NCBI GenBank assembly: GCA_016779995.1
Contig: JADHMO010000004.1
Location: forward strand, 62,001-126,000
Source: Flavobacteriales bacterium
GTDB lineage: Bacteria; Bacteroidota; Bacteroidia; Flavobacteriales; UBA7312
Length of the DNA: 64,000 nucleotides
Reading direction: 5' to 3'
In this document: piece by piece, positions 62,345 to 64,000 of the stretch
How positions within the stretch are numbered: position 1 is the first letter of the stretch
How the letters are laid out: each line of letters starts with the position of its first letter
Translations under genes and position numbers: made by a program
Notes under the pieces: generated by a model
The model's database searches: none
Seen by the model: only the letters and a program-made list of their open reading frames with translations
Told to the model about the DNA's origin: nothing

Positions 62345-63838
62345 ATGGATATTAGGTCGCAAATTTCAATGGTTTTTCATTTAGACAAATGTATTGGTTG
62401 TCACACTTGCTCTGTCGCTTGTAAAAACATCTGGACAGATAGAAAGGGTGCTGAATACATGTGGTGGAATAATGTAGAAACAAAACCAGGAACTGGATAC
62501 CCCACAAAATGGGAAGATCAAGATATTTACCAAGGGGGGTGGGAAAAAAACGGCGATACTGTTTCTTTAAAAGGTGCTGGAAAATTAAAAGGTTTGAAAA
62601 ACATCTTTCACAATCCTAATATGCCAGTATTAGATGATTATTACCACCCATGGAGATATAAATACGAAGATTTATTTACCTCGCCAGAGGGAGATGACCA
62701 ACCTATTGGAAGGGCGGTTTCATTAATTACTGGTGAGCCTATGGAAATTAAGGCTGGTCCTAACTGGGATGATGACTTGGGTGGTTCGCCAGACTATGCG
62801 CGTAAAGATACCAACTTCAAAAGCTTGAGTAATGCCGAACAAGAGGCTATGTTTCAGTTAGAAAAGATGACAATGATGTATCTGCCTCGAATATGTAACC
62901 ACTGCCTTAATCCGGCTTGTGTGGCGTCATGTCCTTCTGGTGCTTTATACAAAAGGGGTGAGGATGGTGTTGTTCTCATTAATCAAGAGCGTTGTAGAGC
63001 GTGGAGAATGTGTGTGACTGCTTGTCCCTATAAAAAAACATATTACAATTGGAGTAGTGGTAAGTCTGAAAAGTGTATCCTTTGCTATCCAAGACTGGAG
63101 TCGGGTCAAGCTCCTGCATGTATGCATTCTTGTGTTGGGCGTATTAGATATCTTGGTGTTATGCTATACGATGCAGACAAAATTCATGAGGTAGCATCTT
63201 GCGACGAAAAAGATTTAGTGGATAAGCAGCTAGATATATACCTAGACCCCAATGACCCTAAGGTTATAGAAGAGGCTAAAAAATGTGGAATAGCTGAATC
63301 TACTATAAAGGCTGCTCAAGACTCGCCGGTGTACAAGTTTGTTAAAGAGTGGGAAATTGCACTTCCTTTACATCCAGAGTTTAGAACTATCCCTAACCTA
63401 TTTTATGTTCCTCCAATGCTACCCGGAATGGCTCAGGTTGACGGCGATGGGGTATATGAGTCAAGTTCTAAGTCTTTGTTTCCAAGTATTGACGAAAATC
63501 GATTGCCAATGAAGTATATCGCCTCCTTATTTTCTGCGGGAGATACCGATATTGTAAGAAAAGTATACGACAAAATGATGGCTGTTAAGGTTCATCGTAG
63601 AGCAGAAACAGTCGGAGATTTACCTCAAGATGAGGTCAAGGATTTGATGGCAAAAGCAAAAATTAATGGAGATTCCGCAAACGCTATCTATAGGCTAACA
63701 TCGCTTGCCACCTTTGAGGAGCGTTTCGTTATTCCGCCCGCTCATAGAGAGGAGTCTATTGAAATGCTTGAGGCTACAGCTGAGTTTAAAGGAGAAAATG
63801 GATTTGGATTTAAAGAAAGACCTGCTAGAGGATTATAA
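62345..63838 (+). CDS. narH: Respiratory nitrate reductase beta subunit
   Basis: NarH carries three [4Fe-4S] clusters and one [3Fe-4S] cluster that pass electrons to NarG. The 497-residue protein has CIGCHTCSVACK (Cys 16, 19, 22, 26), CNHCLNPACVASCPSGAL, CRAWRMCVTACPYKK in which Trp replaces one Cys, as expected for the [3Fe-4S] cluster, and CILCYPRLESGQAPACMHSC. The C-terminal part fits NarH. It is 19 bases after narG and its stop overlaps the narJ start by one base. Confidence 0.97.
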   Translation: MDIRSQISMVFHLDKCIGCHTCSVACKNIWTDRKGAEYMWWNNVETKPGTGYPTKWEDQDIYQGGWEKNGDTVSLKGAGKLKGLKNIFHNPNMPVLDDYYHPWRYKYEDLFTSPEGDDQPIGRAVSLITGEPMEIKAGPNWDDDLGGSPDYARKDTNFKSLSNAEQEAMFQLEKMTMMYLPRICNHCLNPACVASCPSGALYKRGEDGVVLINQERCRAWRMCVTACPYKKTYYNWSSGKSEKCILCYPRLESGQAPACMHSCVGRIRYLGVMLYDADKIHEVASCDEKDLVDKQLDIYLDPNDPKVIEEAKKCGIAESTIKAAQDSPVYKFVKEWEIALPLHPEFRTIPNLFYVPPMLPGMAQVDGDGVYESSSKSLFPSIDENRLPMKYIASLFSAGDTDIVRKVYDKMMAVKVHRRAETVGDLPQDEVKDLMAKAKINGDSANAIYRLTSLATFEERFVIPPAHREESIEMLEATAEFKGENGFGFKERPARGL

Positions 63839-64000
63839 TGAAAGAGCAATATTTAACATTAGCAGAAATATTCAAGTACCCCAAAAAGGGCTATGTTGAA
63901 AACGTCAAGAAGTGTTCGGCTTTTTTAAATCGTTACTACCCAGAGGCGGGCTCTTCGTTTAAGCGATTTTTGAGCTATGTAGAAGGTAAAGATTTGTTCG
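63838..64000 (+). CDS. narJ: Nitrate reductase molybdenum-cofactor assembly chaperone NarJ (partial)
   Basis: An ATG overlapping the narH stop (TAATG) opens a frame of 54 residues that runs off the window edge. It begins MKEQYLTLAEIFKYPKKGY, the usual start of NarJ-type chaperones (a leucine-rich helix followed by a Tyr-Pro turn), and position after narH is canonical. NarJ guides cofactor insertion into NarG. narI, the heme b membrane subunit, is expected beyond the window. Confidence 0.82.
   Translation, partial: MKEQYLTLAEIFKYPKKGYVENVKKCSAFLNRYYPEAGSSFKRFLSYVEGKDLF

Overview
The window is a compact, AT-rich chromosomal segment from a Bacteroidota bacterium, most likely a free-living (probably marine) member of the Flavobacteriales. 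Evidence: gliding lipoprotein GldH, C-terminal type IX secretion sorting domains, a GLPGLI-family protein, an IPExxxVDY-family protein, many Cys-lipobox lipoproteins, the lineage-typical gene strings holB-ricT-gldH-pbp1A, lspA-traR/dksA-ileS and pyk-IPExxxVDY-rnc-fabF-acpP, and promoters of the Bacteroidota type (-7 element TAnnTTTG). No phage, integrase, insertion sequence or CRISPR array was seen. Genus-level placement is not possible from the sequence alone.

Layout. 1-1541: a MauG-like di-heme peroxidase (cut by the window edge) beside an MbnP-like secreted partner. 1706-4527: overlapping neuA-neuB-neuC genes for sialic-acid synthesis. 4539-15214: housekeeping (pheS, cyclophilin, cvpA, pgk, the holB-ricT-gldH-pbp1A operon, a 3-oxoacid CoA-transferase). 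15213-15606: two tandem copies of a ~155-bp non-coding unit that look like minus-strand small RNA genes. 15688-24062: peptide ABC ATPase, a DEDD exonuclease, lipB, a sugar-phosphate isomerase, lysS-gpsA, a Kunitz-like lipoprotein and a methyltransferase. 24107-32688: envelope proteins (a beta-barrel and GLPGLI pair, two lipoproteins, a lamin-tail surface protein) around uvrC. 32762-39439: asd-sulfotransferase, then lspA/traR/ileS/ridA and tRNA-Ala. 39440-39925: a hairpin-rich intergenic region with a candidate small RNA. 39926-43905: envelope lipoproteins and a three-gene ABC module whose permease has a His/Cys-rich metal-binding-like loop. 44143-56500: yceI, an OmpA-type protein, central metabolism, fatty-acid and RNA-processing genes, an M1 peptidase, a biotin carrier and a sugar kinase. 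56576-56649: tRNA-Asn. 57828-64000: a di-heme cytochrome c followed by narG, narH and the start of narJ, indicating nitrate respiration (or, less likely, nitrite oxidation).

How the parts fit: the 3-oxoacid CoA-transferase feeds the TCA cycle from ketoacids; pgk, pyk and the isomerase belong to glycolysis; the nar operon supplies an anaerobic electron acceptor with the cytochrome c as a likely redox partner. The most distinctive non-routine items are the tandem small-RNA-like units, the His-rich ABC module, the Kunitz-domain lipoprotein, a lipoprotein with a conserved His/Asn-rich C-terminal domain, and a repeated pattern of -7 promoter elements lying 4-10 nt from start codons, which implies many leaderless mRNAs.
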